This document shows, piece after piece, positions 6,671 to 10,115 of a stretch of 10,115 nt of DNA. The notes under the pieces were generated by a model. It did no database searches and had not been told where the DNA came from. It worked only from the letters and a program-made list of their open reading frames with translations. A program made the translations under genes and the position numbers. The stretch's first letter is position 1, and every line of letters begins with the position of its first letter. Source of the DNA: Arenicella sp. (GTDB lineage: Bacteria > Pseudomonadota > Gammaproteobacteria > Arenicellales > Arenicellaceae); NCBI GenBank assembly GCA_023299895.1, contig JALZWI010000010.1, forward strand, positions 1 to 10,115, in the 5' to 3' direction.

Positions 6671-7588
6671 TTGGCCAATTCTGTGTCGGTAGAAAAACAA
6701 GCACCATTAGAAGACCTAATGGTAGCAATGGATGTTGTTGATACGTTAAGACATCAACAAGGTTTAGTTGAGCGCGAGCTAGATGCCGGCGGACGCCGTG
6801 AACGCTTATTAACTAGGTTACGTGAACTATATCAGGCACAAGGCATTGAAGTGACCGATGCGGTGCTTGAAGAGGGTATTACCGCATTAGAAGAGGAGCG
6901 TTTCAAATATAAATCAGTTGAATCCAGTTTTGCGACACGCATGGCGCATATTTGGGTATCTCGTGGCCGTTGGGGTAAGCCTGTTGGTTTTTTAGCGGTG
7001 TTGGCCAGTCTTTTTACCGGCGTTTATGTGGTGAATGATGTGTTGCCTGAGCGAGCAATGCGCAATGGTCTGCCTGGGAAGCTACAGACTTCATTCAATA
7101 GTATAGAAACAATTTCGAAAAACCCTGCAGTGGTTACTCAAGCTCGCCAACAGCTCAATATCGCTGAGCAAGCAATACGAGCAGAAAATTACGATAGTGC
7201 GCAACAAGCCTTGAGTGATCTGCAAGCGGTCAATGAGTCGTTGCAACTCAGTTATTCGATTCGTGTGATATCTGAACCGAATCAAAATTCTGGTGTTTGG
7301 CGTGTGCCTGATATTAATGAATCAGGGCGTAACTACTACTTAATTGTTGAGGCGGTTGACGCCAGTAATAATGTGATAGCCTTAGCTGTTTTAAGTGAAG
7401 AAACTAACGAACGGGTTACTAAAAAACAGTGGGGCTTGCGTGTCAATGAACAAACTTTTTACCAAATCGCCAGCGATAAACAAGATGATGGCATCATTCA
7501 ATCCAACGTTGTGGGTGAGAAAAAAGTCGGATTTTTACAGCCTGAATTTTCGATAGCCACAACTGGCGGCACTATTACACAATGGTGA
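6671..7588 (+). CDS. DUF6384-type single-pass membrane protein
   Basis: This 305-residue protein fits the uncharacterised DUF6384 family as I remember it. The N-terminal block LEDLMVAMDVVDTLRHQQGLVERELD (13-38) is followed by helical cytoplasmic sequence to about 100. One membrane segment spans about 104-123, with the basic RGRWGK just before it, which suggests the N terminus is inside. The periplasmic part has a helical stalk (about 135-192) and a beta-rich end domain (195-305) with SGVWRVPD (207-214), RNYYLIVEAVD (220-230), WGLRVN (254-259), DKQDDGIIQ (269-277) and a terminal GGTITQW. The start is unusual: TTG at 6671, just after an in-frame TGA (6662-6664), with no clear Shine-Dalgarno sequence. 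The first ATGs (residues 17 and 20) fall inside the conserved block. It sits 13 bases after the TelA-like gene and 5 bases before the coiled-coil gene. It probably anchors that complex to the inner membrane. Function is unknown. Confidence 0.75.
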   Translation: MANSVSVEKQAPLEDLMVAMDVVDTLRHQQGLVERELDAGGRRERLLTRLRELYQAQGIEVTDAVLEEGITALEEERFKYKSVESSFATRMAHIWVSRGRWGKPVGFLAVLASLFTGVYVVNDVLPERAMRNGLPGKLQTSFNSIETISKNPAVVTQARQQLNIAEQAIRAENYDSAQQALSDLQAVNESLQLSYSIRVISEPNQNSGVWRVPDINESGRNYYLIVEAVDASNNVIALAVLSEETNERVTKKQWGLRVNEQTFYQIASDKQDDGIIQSNVVGEKKVGFLQPEFSIATTGGTITQW

Positions 7589-7593
7589 GTTAA

Positions 7594-9150
7594 ATGAATA
7601 TGTGGAGTGGTACCTTAGCTTTAAATAGTATCGACCAAAGCTTGCAAACTATTCGCAATGACGTTGTGCGACTTGATTCGCAGTTATCCCAATTAACTCA
7701 ATCTGTCGCGACTAATGAACTGCACCGCAATAGATTGATTAATGATATTGCCAAGGTTCGTCTATCTGCGATAGAGAAGGGCAACTTGCTGACTACAATG
7801 TCAGCGGCTGATCATGATGCCTCTGCAATGTTAGAAAAACGAGAAGCCGCATTAATTACATTAAACAAAGAAGTCGAACAATTAAACCAGCAAATTTTAA
7901 GCGCCGAAACTGAGCGTGAAGGATTATTAACCAAACTCAATCAAGCGTCACAAGCATCGGTTGATGTTGAGGCAAGTGTTCAAGAACGGTTGAAAGTTGA
8001 CCCTCAATATTTAGAAAAATTAAGCTACGCCAGTGAAGCTGATTCGGTTGCACAAGAATCCAGCCAAAAGGTTGAGCTCGCTCTGCAAGATATGACAGAC
8101 AAAGCAAAGCCTTATAAAGCTGATGCCTTGTTTATGTATTTGTATGAGCGCGACTTTGGTACTGCTGACTATATGGGGGGTTTATTAACACGGTTTATGG
8201 ACGGCTGGGTCGCTAAGCTTATTAAATACGAAGCCGCACGTATCAACTTTTGGAATCTATCTGAAATTCCAGAACGTTTAGAGCAGCATGCGCAACAAGC
8301 CATAAACGTCGCTGATGAAGCCAGTATGGCTGTTCAGCAATTAGAGCTAGATGCTCTCGAGCAAGCAGGTATTGAAGGCCTAAATCAAAATGCCGACTCA
8401 CTGCGTGACGAGTTAGATATATTTGATGATAAGTTAGAAGCAATCGAAGCCGAGTTAAATCAAAAACTAGAGCAGCGAGTAAGCTTTTCGGCAGGGCAAG
8501 ATGAATACCTGCAAGGCACCTTGCAACGCTTAAGCGGAGCATTACAACATCAAGATTTAAACTCAGTGCATCGTTATGTGCAGGCCACAGTCTCACCGAC
8601 TGATGATCGCTTAGTATTGGAATTGCAAGCGCTTGATAATCAACTCGATGGTGTTGAAGACGATTTGTCCGACATTAGACGTCTGCATGATAATAAAATC
8701 AGCCGTTTGAGAGAACTTGAAAGTGTCCGCAGTAATTTCAAAAACTCACGTTTTGATGATGTTCGATCAGGTTTTGGTAATAAAACATTATTGACTGGGG
8801 TGCTTGCACAATTTTTACAAGGTGTTGCCTCTGGCTCCGATGTGTGGCAAGTCATTCAACGTAACCAGAGATACCGTAATGTTGGCTCAATACCGGATTT
8901 TGGTAGTGGTGGTTTAGGACGAGGCAGAGGGCGCATTAGTCGCGGCAGTTTAGGTAGTGGAAGCTTAGGTGATATTGCTGATATTCTAAATGGCGGTGTT
9001 GCTGGTAGTCGAACTCGACGAGGCTCAACCTGGAACTGGCCAAAGCCTAGACGGGGAGGTGGAGGTTTTCGTTTTCCTTCAGGTGGTGGTCGTTCTTCTT
9101 CTGGAGGTTCACGCAGTGGCGGAGGCTTTAAGACGGGTGGTGGTTTTTAA
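7594..9150 (+). CDS. uncharacterised coiled-coil protein with Gly/Arg-rich tail
   Basis: Function is unknown. The 518-residue protein has no signal peptide or membrane segment. Coiled coils are expected at about 14-120, 230-295 and 340-382. Between them lies a distinct segment, DALFMYLYERDFGTADYMGGLLTRFMDGWVAKLIKYEAARINFWNL split over 177-222 and followed by SEIPERLEQHA (223-233); its Trp, Tyr, Gly and Pro residues look like a conserved domain core. A second block, FDDVRSGFG (387-395) to SGSDVWQVIQRNQRYR (413-428), precedes a low-complexity tail (about 430-518) rich in Gly, Ser and Arg that ends GGGF. GGTGAG overlapping the stop of the upstream gene is a good ribosome binding site 4 bases before the ATG, so translation is probably coupled. 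A second ATG at 7600 is a possible alternative start. It is the last gene of the cluster and probably the cytoplasmic scaffold of the complex. Confidence 0.7.
   Translation: MNMWSGTLALNSIDQSLQTIRNDVVRLDSQLSQLTQSVATNELHRNRLINDIAKVRLSAIEKGNLLTTMSAADHDASAMLEKREAALITLNKEVEQLNQQILSAETEREGLLTKLNQASQASVDVEASVQERLKVDPQYLEKLSYASEADSVAQESSQKVELALQDMTDKAKPYKADALFMYLYERDFGTADYMGGLLTRFMDGWVAKLIKYEAARINFWNLSEIPERLEQHAQQAINVADEASMAVQQLELDALEQAGIEGLNQNADSLRDELDIFDDKLEAIEAELNQKLEQRVSFSAGQDEYLQGTLQRLSGALQHQDLNSVHRYVQATVSPTDDRLVLELQALDNQLDGVEDDLSDIRRLHDNKISRLRELESVRSNFKNSRFDDVRSGFGNKTLLTGVLAQFLQGVASGSDVWQVIQRNQRYRNVGSIPDFGSGGLGRGRGRISRGSLGSGSLGDIADILNGGVAGSRTRRGSTWNWPKPRRGGGGFRFPSGGGRSSSGGSRSGGGFKTGGGF

Positions 9151-10115
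<965 letters not shown>

Noticed and set aside
8243..8596. 117-codon minus-strand open frame
   Set aside because: It lies wholly inside the coiled-coil gene on the opposite strand, has repetitive Leu-rich composition mirroring the coding strand, and has no supporting context.
5485..9150. Tellurite resistance operon as a functional label
   Set aside because: Only the first protein resembles TelA, by eye; there is no TerB/C/D, TehA/B or other tellurite gene, and TelA relatives often have no role in tellurite resistance.

Overview
The window looks like chromosomal DNA of a moderately AT-rich gammaproteobacterium. The evidence is the divergent block pepA-holC / lptF-lptG, a gene order typical of Gammaproteobacteria, together with clear gammaproteobacterial-type HolC, LptF/LptG and Obg proteins. 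I cannot name the genus. I see no tRNA, rRNA, CRISPR array, insertion sequence or phage gene.

Layout. Positions 1-2026 carry, on the minus strand, pepA (leucyl aminopeptidase, GTG start) followed 11 bases later by holC (DNA polymerase III chi). The first 22 bases may hold the start of a further minus-strand gene. A 194-bp divergent region separates pepA from lptF-lptG (2221-4408, plus), the two permease subunits of the LPS-export ABC transporter LptB2FG. Between lptG and a convergent RDD-family membrane protein gene (4549-5046, minus) lies a cluster of four exact 12-bp direct repeats. A 438-bp intergenic region (5047-5484) then holds a perfect 20-bp palindrome, a very AT-rich tract, two perfect DnaA boxes in inverted orientation 5 bp apart, and a promoter-like region overlapped by an 8-bp inverted repeat.

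Positions 5485-9150 hold a tightly packed plus-strand cluster of three uncharacterised genes. They encode a soluble all-helical protein resembling the TelA/KlaB family, a single-pass membrane protein of the DUF6384 type with a cytoplasmic helical head and a periplasmic beta-rich domain, and a long coiled-coil protein with a conserved central tryptophan/tyrosine-rich segment and a Gly/Arg/Ser-rich tail. I infer that they form one membrane-associated complex, analogous to TelA/XpaC-type pairs elsewhere. This is the most likely under-described system in the window. The window ends inside obg (cgtA), an essential ribosome-assembly GTPase gene that follows the cluster on the same strand after 93 bp.

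How the genes relate. pepA/holC and lptFG are housekeeping. The three-gene cluster has its own likely promoter. Its upstream region and that of obg both carry CAAAGTA-type motifs, and the DnaA boxes upstream raise the possibility of a link to replication control. These regulatory ideas are inferences from motif matches only.
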